From positions 1-29,952 of IMG/VR virus record IMGVR_UViG_3300034403_000277: a stretch of DNA of 29,952 nucleotides. The stretch is one strand, 5' to 3'. The stretch's first letter is position 1; the number at the start of each line of letters is the position of its first letter. A program made the position numbers and the translations under genes. This stretch comes from a virus. The notes beneath the pieces were generated by a model. It had not been told where the DNA came from and ran no database searches. It was given only the letters and a program-made list of their open reading frames with translations. Shown here piece after piece: positions 16,161 to 25,071 of this stretch.

Positions 16161-16168
16161 TATTTATA
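16161..16168 (-). promoter_or_regulatory. T4-type late promoter of gp23
   Basis: TATAAATA on the minus strand, in the gap between gp22 and gp23, 36 bases before the ATG. Confidence 0.85.
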
Positions 16169-16172
16169 ATAT

Positions 16173-17210
16173 TTACTTTTTTATACTTTTAGAAATGGCA
16201 GTTATGTATGAAGCCATTCCAGGATCAATCTGCACTTCAGCATCCTCTTTGATCTCAAGAGGTTCGTTATCAAAGTCTGTATCTTCTACAAGAGGTTTAT
16301 CTTCTACAAAATAGTTTTCTTTAATAGTCTCAAGTTTTTCAGCGAAGGATTCTTCATTTTCAAACTCTACACCATCTGATAATGAAGTCAACTTAATTGC
16401 TTGAGATTCGGTTAATCCTTCAGAAACTCTGCTGAGTACGATCGCAGATTTTGCTTCTGAAAGCTCTTTCTTCAGATCAATATTTTTATCTAATTCCTCA
16501 TTGACGTCAGTTTGTAGTTCTTCAACCTTAGCAACTAATTCATCAACAAGGTCGACTTTTTCTTCAGGAACATCGATGTAATTTTCAGTGAAAAGGTTTC
16601 TCAATCCCTGCATGAAATTTTCTTGGATTTCTGATGTAATGCCTTGCTCGACAGCAAGTACATTGTCGGTCATCCACTGTTCAACAACATATTCAAGATA
16701 ATTATCTAATTTGTCTGCCATTTCTGACACCATAGACTCTTTACCAGCTTCGATCTCTGATTCCAAATCAATTGCAACAGTCTCTAAAAGTTCATTAACT
16801 TTAGAAACAACTGCCGCTTCAAAAATAGTAGTCGCTTTAGAAGTAAAATCTTCAGAAAGGCTCTCACCTTTGAACATTGCTGTAACATCTTCGGAAACGT
16901 CAACATCTTCAACTGAAACTCTTGGAAGTGACTTAGGTGTAACTGTTTCAGTTACGACCTCGCTAACTTCGTCATTTTCAGTTAATGCTGCCATAATCTT
17001 AGGCATAACCACTTCAAGTTGTTCTTGTGTTATCCCTTTAACTGCCTTTGAGATATCTTGGATAGCCGAAACTTTATTTAGCTTTGCCTTTGAACTTTCT
17101 GTTAGCGGAAGTTCATCAGGCGTGATGCCCTCAGGCGTTTGTTCTTCCGTAGAAGTAACGGATATTTCGTCTACGTCCTTCTCTTCATCGAGTAATGCGT
17201 TATCAGACAT
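16173..17210 (-). CDS. gp22: gp22 prohead core scaffold
   Basis: The 345-residue protein is very acidic and almost wholly helical/coiled-coil, with long runs of E, D, S, V and K and few aromatic residues. It lies between the prohead protease and the capsid gene, the T4 position of the main scaffold protein. The scaffold is cleaved by gp21 and expelled before DNA packaging. The middle (about 215-260) has heptad-like VDLVDELVAKVEELQTDV. Assignment rests on composition, length and position. Confidence 0.9.
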   Translation of the reverse strand: MSDNALLDEEKDVDEISVTSTEEQTPEGITPDELPLTESSKAKLNKVSAIQDISKAVKGITQEQLEVVMPKIMAALTENDEVSEVVTETVTPKSLPRVSVEDVDVSEDVTAMFKGESLSEDFTSKATTIFEAAVVSKVNELLETVAIDLESEIEAGKESMVSEMADKLDNYLEYVVEQWMTDNVLAVEQGITSEIQENFMQGLRNLFTENYIDVPEEKVDLVDELVAKVEELQTDVNEELDKNIDLKKELSEAKSAIVLSRVSEGLTESQAIKLTSLSDGVEFENEESFAEKLETIKENYFVEDKPLVEDTDFDNEPLEIKEDAEVQIDPGMASYITAISKSIKK

Positions 17211-17252
17211 TTGGATTTCTCCCTTTATTTGAGGTTTGAATCAATTTTAAGT

Positions 17253-17260
17253 TATTTATA
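17253..17260 (-). promoter_or_regulatory. T4-type late promoter of gp22
   Basis: TATAAATA on the minus strand in the gp21-gp22 gap, 42 bases before the ATG. Confidence 0.85.
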
Positions 17261-17272
17261 TAAACGTAAGTT

Positions 17273-17941
17273 TTACTTAAGAACAAGAGATTTTAGGAAG
17301 ATTTCGAACAAATCGAACTTCTTATTCTCGATATCCTTAGCGGTCATGCTGTTCATCGATGATTGCAGTTTTTCTGCCTCAATTACTTGCCATTCGTTTA
17401 TTGTAGGATTAAACACCCATTCGGCACCTTCCATGATGCCTTCAACAAAGGCATTAGGTGCAGATGGGTCGGCGACAATGTCCCCTGCAGTGGCAAGATA
17501 AAAATCACCTTGTACCTCAGAAACACCTTTAGAATTCTGTTTCAATGAACCCATACCTCTAGAAGATACGCCTAAAGTGGCACCCTCATCCATTAAAGAT
17601 TTCACTATCTTACCATATGGGGTTTCGGTCATAATTTTCGCACGACCAACATAATTGTCGCCATCACGCTCCAATTTTGTAATCATGTGAGAAACACGTT
17701 CTAAATTTATAGTTGGTCCTTGAGGATGACCCAATTCACCATATGCACGATTCTTTTTAATATAGTTCTCACTATACCGTTGAACTTCTTTATCTAGAAC
17801 TTCAGTTGGGTAAACACGACCATTACGGTTTTTAATGTTACCCTGCATAAAAATGCCTTCGATAAAATAATTTTTGGTGCCATTTTCCTTTGCTTCTGTT
17901 AAGCACGTGACATCTTCGTTAATTTCTGTAATGAGTTTCAT
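17273..17941 (-). CDS. gp21: gp21 prohead maturation protease
   Basis: The 222-residue protein shows the herpesvirus-assemblin-like serine protease pattern of T4 gp21: NRNGRVYP (38-45), ELGHP with H72, TLGVSSRGMG with serines 126-127, and DIVADPSAPNAFVEGI (154-169). It cleaves scaffold and capsid propeptides at (L/I)-x-E sites. AAAGGA stands about 6 bases before the ATG. It follows directly on the 72-residue small protein. Confidence 0.96.
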   Translation of the reverse strand: MKLITEINEDVTCLTEAKENGTKNYFIEGIFMQGNIKNRNGRVYPTEVLDKEVQRYSENYIKKNRAYGELGHPQGPTINLERVSHMITKLERDGDNYVGRAKIMTETPYGKIVKSLMDEGATLGVSSRGMGSLKQNSKGVSEVQGDFYLATAGDIVADPSAPNAFVEGIMEGAEWVFNPTINEWQVIEAEKLQSSMNSMTAKDIENKKFDLFEIFLKSLVLK

Positions 17942-17951
17942 CTTTTATCCT

Positions 17952-18170
17952 TTAAGGTTTTGCGTCATAATAGTCTTTACTCAACTCATCACGAATTACC
18001 GTCTCTCCGGTCTTACGAACTGAAACGTAAGTTAGTTGAGAATTTCCGCCAGCAAAGGTGAATGTACGAATACCGGAAGCAACTATTCCTGGTGCATCAG
18101 TATATCCTGAAACGCCAGCTGTATCATACTCCCAAATACTATTTGATTTTGGAACAGCGACCCAAGCCAT
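17952..18170 (-). CDS. Small conserved structural-block protein, unknown
   Basis: The protein has 72 residues, rich in beta-prone residues (WVAVPKSNSIWEYD, RTFTFAGGN, QLTYVSVRKTGE). I do not recognise a family. The ATG overlaps the preceding stop as TAATG, so it is co-translated with the gp67/68-like gene and stands just before the protease. A minor virion or prohead component is plausible from position only. Confidence 0.75.
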   Translation of the reverse strand: MAWVAVPKSNSIWEYDTAGVSGYTDAPGIVASGIRTFTFAGGNSQLTYVSVRKTGETVIRDELSKDYYDAKP

Positions 18171-18349
18171 TATGTACCATCTTGAGTTTGTTCGGGTTCA
18201 GACATGAAATTTTGGGCAAGTTCTGCTTTTTTTATTTCAATCGCATCATGAACTTTATCCATAAGCATGGCATTAACCCCAGCTTTAAATTCCGATGCCT
18301 TTCCGTCAACTACCATATTTATTGCGTCTTTTGATGATATAACATCCAT
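18170..18349 (-). CDS. Small prohead core-like protein (gp67/gp68-like)
   Basis: The protein has 59 residues from the ATG at 18349, with AGAGGTG upstream; the ATG at 18352 is the alternative. It is helical, with the pattern ISSKDAINMVVDGKASEF and VHDAIEIKKAELAQNFM, which resembles small prohead core proteins between portal and protease in T4-like phages. In T4, genes 67 and 68 occupy this place. Function is inferred from position and helical composition. Confidence 0.65.
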   Translation of the reverse strand: MDVISSKDAINMVVDGKASEFKAGVNAMLMDKVHDAIEIKKAELAQNFMSEPEQTQDGT

Positions 18350-18837
18350 CATGTCACCTCTGTCAAATTAATCTTATACGTTTTACCGCTAATGTTGTTT
18401 AATAAGAACAATTCATTTTCACCTTCCTCAAATGTCCAAGAACCGGAAGTTCCGTCGACACTATTTCCATCACGATGTGTATTATCTAAATGAAGATCTC
18501 CAGTTTTTAGATCCTGTACAACTATTGCTGTGCCTTCTGATCTAATGGTTGCTTCATCACCCATATAAATTGTGTTGTCTGATATATACGCATCTCGTAT
18601 TTTAAATTCAGCAGAACCAATATCGTATGTATCATTAGTATCTGGAAGGATATGAGTAGTCATTGTGCCGCCCATCTCGCCATTTACAGAAATTCCACCT
18701 GCCGTCGAACCGTCTGATAATTTTAATACTGGATTAGCTTGATCTGGATCAAAAAACAAATCGCCTTTATTTCCTACAAAATCTGCAGCAATCGAATTGC
18801 CCAATTTTTCTAAAAATGTTCTATATACAGTTGCCAT
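18349..18837 (-). CDS. Virion structural protein with tail-fibre-type repeat
   Basis: The protein has 162 residues. It contains LPDTNDTYDIGSAEFKIRDA followed by YISDNTIYMGD, a repeat seen in phage fibres and decoration proteins (DIGS...W/IRDaY). The N-terminus has VGNKGDLFFDPD. It lies between portal and prohead genes in place of a T4 counterpart. I suggest a head- or neck-associated fibre or decoration protein; no enzyme motif is visible. Confidence 0.7.
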   Translation of the reverse strand: MATVYRTFLEKLGNSIAADFVGNKGDLFFDPDQANPVLKLSDGSTAGGISVNGEMGGTMTTHILPDTNDTYDIGSAEFKIRDAYISDNTIYMGDEATIRSEGTAIVVQDLKTGDLHLDNTHRDGNSVDGTSGSWTFEEGENELFLLNNISGKTYKINLTEVT

Positions 18838-18859
18838 TTTATTTTCTCATTTCTTGATA

Positions 18860-20365
18860 TTAATCTTCTTCGTCATCACCAAATTCGTCATCACCAGAAT
18901 TTTTTTCTATTTCAATTTGGTCATCAATTGACTGAATTTCATCTTCTGTCAACATTAAGACATTTTTCTTAATCCATTCCTTTGAATAATAATCCGAAGA
19001 AAATTGCTCGATATCTTGAAGAATGGATAAGCGATTTTGTAAAATTTCAGCTTGTTTCAACTCAGCAAAATGGTTGTCTTCAAGGAAATCATAAAAAATT
19101 TGAGAACGTATATTACTCCACTCTGTTTTAGTTACGATGCCTTTAAGTAATAATTGTCGTTCAAGCAACGTGCTAAACAATTCGGAAAACCGATTGCGTA
19201 ACCGTGTGACGAACCTTGCGAATTTGATTTCATCGCGAGTGATCTCAGAGGAACGTCCTACATTAAATGCGTTGTCTGCTTCTAATCTAGCAACAGGAAC
19301 ATTTAATGCTTCATAAAGTTTTCTTCTAAAATACTCAACATCATCAAGTTCACCTAGATTTTGACCTCCAGGCAATGTTGTTATTTCAGTTGACCGACCA
19401 CCCTCGCGACGAGGCAACCAGAAGTCTTCGAGCATGGTCATATGCTTACGATCATCACGAACATCGCCCGTTGTTGCATCGTAAACTAATTTATTCTTAT
19501 GTTTTGCCATCATGTCACGAAGATATTGCTCAGCCTTCGCTTTGGGCAAGTTACCGACATCAATATAAAAAATACGACGCTCTGGTGCTCTTGCTAAACG
19601 ATAAATGACCGTGGCATCTTCAAGCATGCGTAATTGATTAAGAGGTTTAATCGCCTTATGAAGATAAGAGAGTATAGCGGTATTGTTCTCATCATTTATA
19701 CCAGAGTGCACATGACAGATAGAATCTGGTGCAATCTTTAACCCTTGATTTCCAACAGCAACCCCCTTGTCAGCATAAATATAATATTCCTGATATTCTT
19801 TAGGAATAAACATATTACCACTGCTTTGTATTTTAGGTGTCTTATCAGACTTCTTCTCACTGCGAACTTTTTTGATTCGTCGAGGATCAATATATCGCAA
19901 TTCTTTTATTCCAGCACGTGGATTATTGCTATCGATCATGACATGATAAAATAAACGCCCATCAACATACCAATTACGGAATATATCATAACCTTTATTT
20001 TCAAATCGTAAAAGACCCAAAATAGAATCAAATTCGTTCCGAATCAATTCCCGAATCTTTTCTGGCATTTCTACATTATCAACTACAACGGAAACAGGTA
20101 ATTGAGATTTATCAGCAATAATCGCTTCATTGATTATATCATCAATTGCACGCTCGCACTCGGGTTGTTGTGATATATGACGATAACGTGAAATGAGTGA
20201 CTGTTCATTTTTTATAGAACCGTCTTGATCAATAGCTGTTCCGTAGAATCCACCATCTACGACATCAACTGCTGCATCATCATTTTCAGGTGGCGAGAAA
20301 CTTTCTACCGAATCCGGCAGTTCTTCTTGCTTCTTTCGCCCTATTTGAAATCCGAACATTTCCAT
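18860..20365 (-). CDS. gp20: gp20 portal protein
   Basis: The 501-residue protein matches T4 gp20 features: LISRYRHISQQPECERAIDD, YIDPRRIKKV, PERRIFYIDVGNLPKAKAEQYL, EDFWLPRREGGRSTEITTLPGG and EITRDEIKFARF. It forms the dodecameric ring through which DNA is packaged and to which the tail joins. The acidic C-terminus (GDDEFGDDEED) is typical. AGGA lies 8 bases before the ATG. Confidence 0.97.
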   Translation of the reverse strand: MEMFGFQIGRKKQEELPDSVESFSPPENDDAAVDVVDGGFYGTAIDQDGSIKNEQSLISRYRHISQQPECERAIDDIINEAIIADKSQLPVSVVVDNVEMPEKIRELIRNEFDSILGLLRFENKGYDIFRNWYVDGRLFYHVMIDSNNPRAGIKELRYIDPRRIKKVRSEKKSDKTPKIQSSGNMFIPKEYQEYYIYADKGVAVGNQGLKIAPDSICHVHSGINDENNTAILSYLHKAIKPLNQLRMLEDATVIYRLARAPERRIFYIDVGNLPKAKAEQYLRDMMAKHKNKLVYDATTGDVRDDRKHMTMLEDFWLPRREGGRSTEITTLPGGQNLGELDDVEYFRRKLYEALNVPVARLEADNAFNVGRSSEITRDEIKFARFVTRLRNRFSELFSTLLERQLLLKGIVTKTEWSNIRSQIFYDFLEDNHFAELKQAEILQNRLSILQDIEQFSSDYYSKEWIKKNVLMLTEDEIQSIDDQIEIEKNSGDDEFGDDEED

Positions 20366-20406
20366 GAATTTTTTCCTATATTGAAGTAATGGGGAGGAAT
20401 AAAACT

Positions 20407-20414
20407 TATTTATT
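20407..20414 (-). promoter_or_regulatory. Late-promoter variant of gp20
   Basis: AATAAATA on the minus strand in the gp19-gp20 gap, 41 bases before the ATG; one base differs from the T4 consensus. Confidence 0.6.
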
Positions 20415-20440
20415 GCCTCCCTATTGAATCACTATTTCAT

Positions 20441-20989
20441 CTAAATTCCGCCAGCATTACCAGTGTTGCCGCCACTTACTTCCCAATAATCCATTTGGAA
20501 TTCAACAGTAAATTCTTCAATACCGTCGGTTTCCCATGCAAGATCAATAGTGGATACGGAAGTTGGGAAAATACCAACCATGTTATACACTCTCAGAATG
20601 TCTCCGGTTTTACCGAATTGTGTTACTTGGGCATTACCTTTATACAGATTTGGTGCTGATCCGCCTGCTTGATTCAAATTTCCTTGAGCGGAATTGATTG
20701 CATGCGACCATTGTTCCATCGCATTGCGGACACTAAAGTCCTCATCATTAATGATGGTTGGTGTCCATGGTTCATATGTACGGTTTCCGGCAAGTTTAAC
20801 TTGACGACCAAAATACGGCATATCAATCACACCTAATGTAGATGCTGGTATCGTTGCCGATTTACACATGAAAGGGACTATTGGATCTGCTGCGCCATTA
20901 ATTGGATTGGTGATTTGGACTTGGAATAAAGAATTCCTTGCCCCACCTTGCTTTAATGCTCCAGCAAATTCGTTAATATTAAAAGCCAT
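20441..20989 (-). CDS. gp19: gp19 tail tube protein
   Basis: The 182-residue protein has the T4 gp19 pattern: MAFNINEFAGAL at the start, CKSATIPASTLGVIDMPYFGR, YEPWTPTIINDEDFSVRNAMEQW and VEFQMDYWEV at the end. It polymerises into the inner tube of the contractile tail, directly after the sheath gene. It shares fold features with the protein at 14144-14671. Confidence 0.95.
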   Translation of the reverse strand: MAFNINEFAGALKQGGARNSLFQVQITNPINGAADPIVPFMCKSATIPASTLGVIDMPYFGRQVKLAGNRTYEPWTPTIINDEDFSVRNAMEQWSHAINSAQGNLNQAGGSAPNLYKGNAQVTQFGKTGDILRVYNMVGIFPTSVSTIDLAWETDGIEEFTVEFQMDYWEVSGGNTGNAGGI

Positions 20990-21007
20990 TATGGTTCTCC
21001 TTTATTT

Positions 21008-21015
21008 TATTTATT
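21008..21015 (-). promoter_or_regulatory. Late-promoter variant of gp19
   Basis: AATAAATA on the minus strand at the gp18 stop, 18 bases before the gp19 ATG. Confidence 0.5.
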
Positions 21016-22954
21016 AACCAAATTTGCCGACAACTTCAGAGAACTCAACGCCAGTTCGCACTGCAACAAAGTTCAATTGAATAAAGTTAATTGAACGAGC
21101 AGGTTTAATGTATATATCGCCAATGAATTCATTGCTGTCAATAACTTCACCAGTATTATTGGTGTTGTCACAAACTACACGGAAGTCGGTTATACCACGT
21201 CTTCCCTGAACATCACGTAAGAACGGTTCAACCATATTACGGAACTGCGAGCGAGTAAATTCATCATTGAATTCAAATAGTGTGAATTTCGATGCAGTTG
21301 AAATAGCTTTTTCAAGCACAATAAACAATCTACGAACATTAATTCTATCAAAGGCACTCGGTTTAGCCAACATAGTCTTATCACCAAACAATACAGTACC
21401 TTGTCCTGGAAATGTAACTACAGGGTTAACACCTTTCTTGTACAATTGATCACGATCTGCTTTACTTGGATTATATGCCAACTTGATAGAATTTTTAATA
21501 TTACCACGATTGAATCCTGCAGGAGACCACCATGGATCTCTTGTATTATCCGTTTGGACCATTAATCCAGCAGTGTCACCATTTAATGGGACATATCGAT
21601 AAAGGTCATTATACTTGTCATATTGATATTTCCAGCCAGAATCCATTACAGCATAAGAAGAACTTGGTAACGTATTACGATATTCAATAATATCATCACG
21701 CTCTTTACCTGAATATGCTTTATTTTCGACTACGGAATCACGTTCAGGCGATATGACTGCGATACAGTCTTTTCGACTTTCAGCAATGTTGGTGATCAGA
21801 TGTTTAGCAAGAGTTATATCAGATTCACCACCCAATAGAAACGATATATCTACATCTTCAGCTGACTTAAACAAATCGTAAAAAGGAACTTTTTGAGCTG
21901 CCGACACTTTGGCGCCATCATGTCCAAATTTAAGTCTTGTTGTTTGTGCGCTTGAGGTAGTATCAGAAAATGAAGCGTTTCCGACAACAATAGAACCTCC
22001 ACTAGTTGTATGTGCCTTGTCGTTCCACCATATATAAGGAGATCTTTGATTGATAACTTCTTTATAGTAGTTACCAGCTCCTTGTTCAGTTTTCCCGTCA
22101 ACTGCTAAAGATAACGTATCATATTTTTCAATAACAGTTCCTGGTGCGCCAGTAAATTCTCCACCCTCATCAACAACTACTATATGAATAGCATCATTGG
22201 CAGAATCATGGGCAGTGGCATATGCAGTGGATAACGGACTATTGTCAAATAAATCCGCATATTCCCAAGTACGAACTAACCCATTATTTGCCAGTGCCAC
22301 GTGGTATGGCACTGGAGTGGTCATCGTAAGTGAGGTATTACTTATAGATTTTACAGTAAATGTTCCGCTATTAGCTTCCATTTCTCCATTTACTTTTAAT
22401 CCTAGCGTTACTGTATCTCCCACTACAAACTCATCAAGCATCGCTGCGGTGTCAAATGTTACCGACGCATCGCCAAGATTGGTAGTATATACCATAGTAT
22501 TGCTAAAATCTGTGGACCAACCGTGTTCATTAAAACATGTTGAAACTTTTAAAGAGTTCCCCATTTTGCCTGGATATTTTGCAATCCAATCCCCAGCAGA
22601 GGTATTAGCATTTAAAATATAATCTTCGTTATAGTGATCTTCATTCTTAACTCGAATTTCTGAGTCGGTTCCCGCTGTCGCATTAAATGCATTAGCTGAA
22701 ACTGCTCTATTAACATATAAAGCGTTTCCGTAAGAAAGAAAGTTTGCTGCAGTAAAAAAATCAGTCGCAGTGTTTGAGTTTGGTTTATGGTAAATGTTAA
22801 TTAATCGATCTTCACTATCAACAAGGACACGTTGATCTACTGGTCCCCATGATGCATTTATTGCAATTGCTCCTTCGGTGGTGCTAACTGCAGGGACAAT
22901 TGTTGTGAGATCGATCTCGCTAACATTTACTCCTGGTGATACTTGGAAAGGCAT
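21014..22954 (-). CDS. gp18: gp18 contractile tail sheath protein
   Basis: The 646-residue protein begins PFQVSPGVNVSEIDLT, the standard T4-like sheath start. Its C-terminal domain has DRINVRRLFIVLEKAI, RSQFRNMVEPFLRDVQGRRG and FIQLNFVAVRTGVEFSEVVGKFG, which form the conserved sheath core. A variable region with many beta strands lies between about 90 and 320. It has its own consensus late promoter. Confidence 0.97.
   Translation of the reverse strand: MPFQVSPGVNVSEIDLTTIVPAVSTTEGAIAINASWGPVDQRVLVDSEDRLINIYHKPNSNTATDFFTAANFLSYGNALYVNRAVSANAFNATAGTDSEIRVKNEDHYNEDYILNANTSAGDWIAKYPGKMGNSLKVSTCFNEHGWSTDFSNTMVYTTNLGDASVTFDTAAMLDEFVVGDTVTLGLKVNGEMEANSGTFTVKSISNTSLTMTTPVPYHVALANNGLVRTWEYADLFDNSPLSTAYATAHDSANDAIHIVVVDEGGEFTGAPGTVIEKYDTLSLAVDGKTEQGAGNYYKEVINQRSPYIWWNDKAHTTSGGSIVVGNASFSDTTSSAQTTRLKFGHDGAKVSAAQKVPFYDLFKSAEDVDISFLLGGESDITLAKHLITNIAESRKDCIAVISPERDSVVENKAYSGKERDDIIEYRNTLPSSSYAVMDSGWKYQYDKYNDLYRYVPLNGDTAGLMVQTDNTRDPWWSPAGFNRGNIKNSIKLAYNPSKADRDQLYKKGVNPVVTFPGQGTVLFGDKTMLAKPSAFDRINVRRLFIVLEKAISTASKFTLFEFNDEFTRSQFRNMVEPFLRDVQGRRGITDFRVVCDNTNNTGEVIDSNEFIGDIYIKPARSINFIQLNFVAVRTGVEFSEVVGKFG
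22291..22315. repeat. Inverted repeat within gp18 (9-bp arms, 7-base loop)
   Basis: CCAGTGCCA (22291-22299) and TGGCACTGG (22307-22315) are perfect complements separated by 7 bases, in the variable part of the sheath gene. No T-tract follows, so it is not a terminator. Confidence 0.7.
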
Positions 22955-22996
22955 CTTTTTATCTCCTTTTATCTAAAGGTCAAATCATTTAAAACT

Positions 22997-23004
22997 TATT
23001 TATA
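22997..23004 (-). promoter_or_regulatory. T4-type late promoter of gp18
   Basis: TATAAATA on the minus strand in the gp17-gp18 gap, 42 bases before the ATG. Confidence 0.85.
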
Positions 23005-23015
23005 AAAAACAACAC

Positions 23016-24671
23016 CTAGAACCTGCGATTTACCAACTCACCATTAGCGAAATCGTGATCTCCACCCCAGTCCTCAGGTCGACCTGGACTGGTATCCCAT
23101 TCATTTGATCCATCGTCAATGAACCCGAAAGGAAGTAGATCATCTTCTAATTCCTTTCTTGTCCTATCTCTTAAATGCTGAATAGTATTGATATCAGTCA
23201 AATGTTTAAAATATTGTTGATCAGACAGCCAACCAAATAATACTAATCCCATCACTAAATCGTCATGGCATCCTGGTTCTGCTTCGTATGATATTCCTTT
23301 TCTTGAGAATGTTGATAATTCTGCGATAGTGTTGAAATCATTCACTATCAATTGATCTTGCTCTATCAACAACTTTAGTACTGAACAACCAATAGATTTT
23401 ACTTGTTTGGTTGTTCGGATTCCTTTATCGGCTTTCTTTGATCCGAATCCGGATGATATTCTTTTACCTGCTCTTCCTGCAGATTCAGTATAAAGAATAG
23501 ACTCATATTCATATTCATGGAGCAATAAATCAGGTATTTGCCCACCAATATCATTAATCTCAGTTAATACTTGTGCATCATTGTACTTTTTACATAATGT
23601 ATGTATAATTTCAGTGTATTCGATCGGCACTATCATATTATCTCTAAACGTACAAACTTGCCTATAAGGCATCTCTGTAGCATCGATGATATGCATTGCT
23701 GAATAGTCTAAACCTTTTCCTCTAGAAACGTCGATAACAGCAAAGTACATGTGCCCCTCAATCGCCTGCTCATAAACTGATATTCCGTTGGATTCTTGTA
23801 ACGGTTTATGATGAACTAAAGATTTCAATTTACTGCCTTCGATTAACGTTCCTGATGAGCCTATAAATTCACATTCGAATTCTTGAGCAAATTTCCGTAA
23901 ATCAAAGTCCATTGAAGCTAGTGTATCCTGTTTCCATTCTGCATCCCGACCAGGAACTTTTTGCCATTCGACTTCAATATACTGATATCCATTCTTCCCT
24001 TCTTTAGCACCCTCACATGTCTTGTAAAAATGATTAAGACCATTAGGAGTTGAAGTGAATAATATTTTAGTGGTCGTACCTGAGGATATAGTGGGGAATA
24101 CTGAAGCAAAGAATTCATCCCATCCTTCTACGAATGCTGCTTCATCGATGTATAAAAATGAAACTGATTTGCCTCGAATACCGTTTGATGATGTTGCTGC
24201 AGCAATAATTTTACTTCCATTTTCAAATTCAACAGAACCTTTATTCCATTCAATAACGCCTTGTTGAATCCACTTAGGTAGTGCTTCATAGGCAATTTTA
24301 ATGCGATCTAGAATTTCCCTAGCAGCATCGCCTTTATTCGCAAGGAGTGCCACGGTCTTGTAGTCATTAAATAACACATAATGTAAAATAGTTGCAACAG
24401 CTGTTGTAGTTTTTCCAGCTTGCCTAGAAGTTACAACAGTGACACGACGATTGTTTGTTATTTTCTCTATGATGTCTTTTTGATAATCATACAGCTCAAT
24501 TGGTATAAGCCCATGATCAACATGAACTATTTGTAAATACCTTTCAGCAAAATAAATTGGATCCTTTGAGCATTTGATAAATTCTTTAAGTCTATCCTCA
24601 CCCCATTCTACTGATACTCGTGCACGTTTAAGATTTACGTTACCGAGATATCCACGACCATCATTTTCCAT
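23016..24671 (-). CDS. gp17: gp17 terminase large subunit
   Basis: The protein has 551 residues from the ATG at 24671; the ATG at 24674 is the alternative, and AAGGAT lies just upstream. ATPase motifs: Walker A SRQAGKTT (82-89) and Walker B LYIDEA (173-178), followed by a LFTSTPNG coupling motif. The RNase H-like nuclease domain shows VIDVSRGKGLDYS, LTEINDIGG and CHDDLVMG, the usual acidic residues. The protein cuts concatemeric DNA and drives packaging through the portal. Its start lies inside the end of gp16. Confidence 0.97.
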   Translation of the reverse strand: MENDGRGYLGNVNLKRARVSVEWGEDRLKEFIKCSKDPIYFAERYLQIVHVDHGLIPIELYDYQKDIIEKITNNRRVTVVTSRQAGKTTTAVATILHYVLFNDYKTVALLANKGDAAREILDRIKIAYEALPKWIQQGVIEWNKGSVEFENGSKIIAAATSSNGIRGKSVSFLYIDEAAFVEGWDEFFASVFPTISSGTTTKILFTSTPNGLNHFYKTCEGAKEGKNGYQYIEVEWQKVPGRDAEWKQDTLASMDFDLRKFAQEFECEFIGSSGTLIEGSKLKSLVHHKPLQESNGISVYEQAIEGHMYFAVIDVSRGKGLDYSAMHIIDATEMPYRQVCTFRDNMIVPIEYTEIIHTLCKKYNDAQVLTEINDIGGQIPDLLLHEYEYESILYTESAGRAGKRISSGFGSKKADKGIRTTKQVKSIGCSVLKLLIEQDQLIVNDFNTIAELSTFSRKGISYEAEPGCHDDLVMGLVLFGWLSDQQYFKHLTDINTIQHLRDRTRKELEDDLLPFGFIDDGSNEWDTSPGRPEDWGGDHDFANGELVNRRF

Positions 24672-25071
24672 CATTATCCTTTATCATCTTTAATAAATCT
24701 GCAGTTGAACCTACAAACAAATTGTTATTTGTCACGTCACCATCCGTCTTATCTTGATCCTTAAGTTCTTTAACTTGCTTTTGAATAGAAATAAGATCTT
24801 TATTTGCATCAACTAATGTTTTAGTTAGTTGCGATACAACTTCGAAGGCACGAGGATGTTCACTTGCCTTTGCTAACTCAAGTAAGGAATTGAGTGCATC
24901 TGAACCCTGTTCAATAATTCCGTATAAATTGCCACGAGCATATTCATAATCGGTTTGTATATCCTTTTCTTGCCCATTAGATTTTGGAATTATTACAGGT
25001 CTACTTTCTTGCGGAATTAATTCCCCCTCAATTCCCAATATAGTATTCATATTTTCGTGTAAATTTTTCAT
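24661..25071 (-). CDS. gp16: gp16 terminase small subunit
   Basis: The 136-residue protein has a central coiled-coil region: DYEYARGNLYGIIEQGSDAL, then LAKASEHPRAFEVVSQL and a helix with LISIQKQVKELKD. This matches T4 gp16, which recognises DNA and regulates gp17. It overlaps gp17 at its 3' end and starts at the gp15 stop. Confidence 0.93.
   Translation of the reverse strand: MKNLHENMNTILGIEGELIPQESRPVIIPKSNGQEKDIQTDYEYARGNLYGIIEQGSDALNSLLELAKASEHPRAFEVVSQLTKTLVDANKDLISIQKQVKELKDQDKTDGDVTNNNLFVGSTADLLKMIKDNDGK

Noticed and set aside
16711-17232. 173-codon plus-strand ORF
   Set aside because: It is antisense to the E/V/S-rich scaffold gene gp22; the serine/threonine-rich product is a composition artefact.
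18343-18371. TTGACA on the minus strand near 18366 as a -35 box
   Set aside because: No good -10 lies at 16-18 bases, and the site overlaps the coupled start of the gp67/68-like gene.
22197-22622. 141-codon plus-strand ORF
   Set aside because: It is antisense to the sheath gene gp18, with no RBS and no recognisable product.
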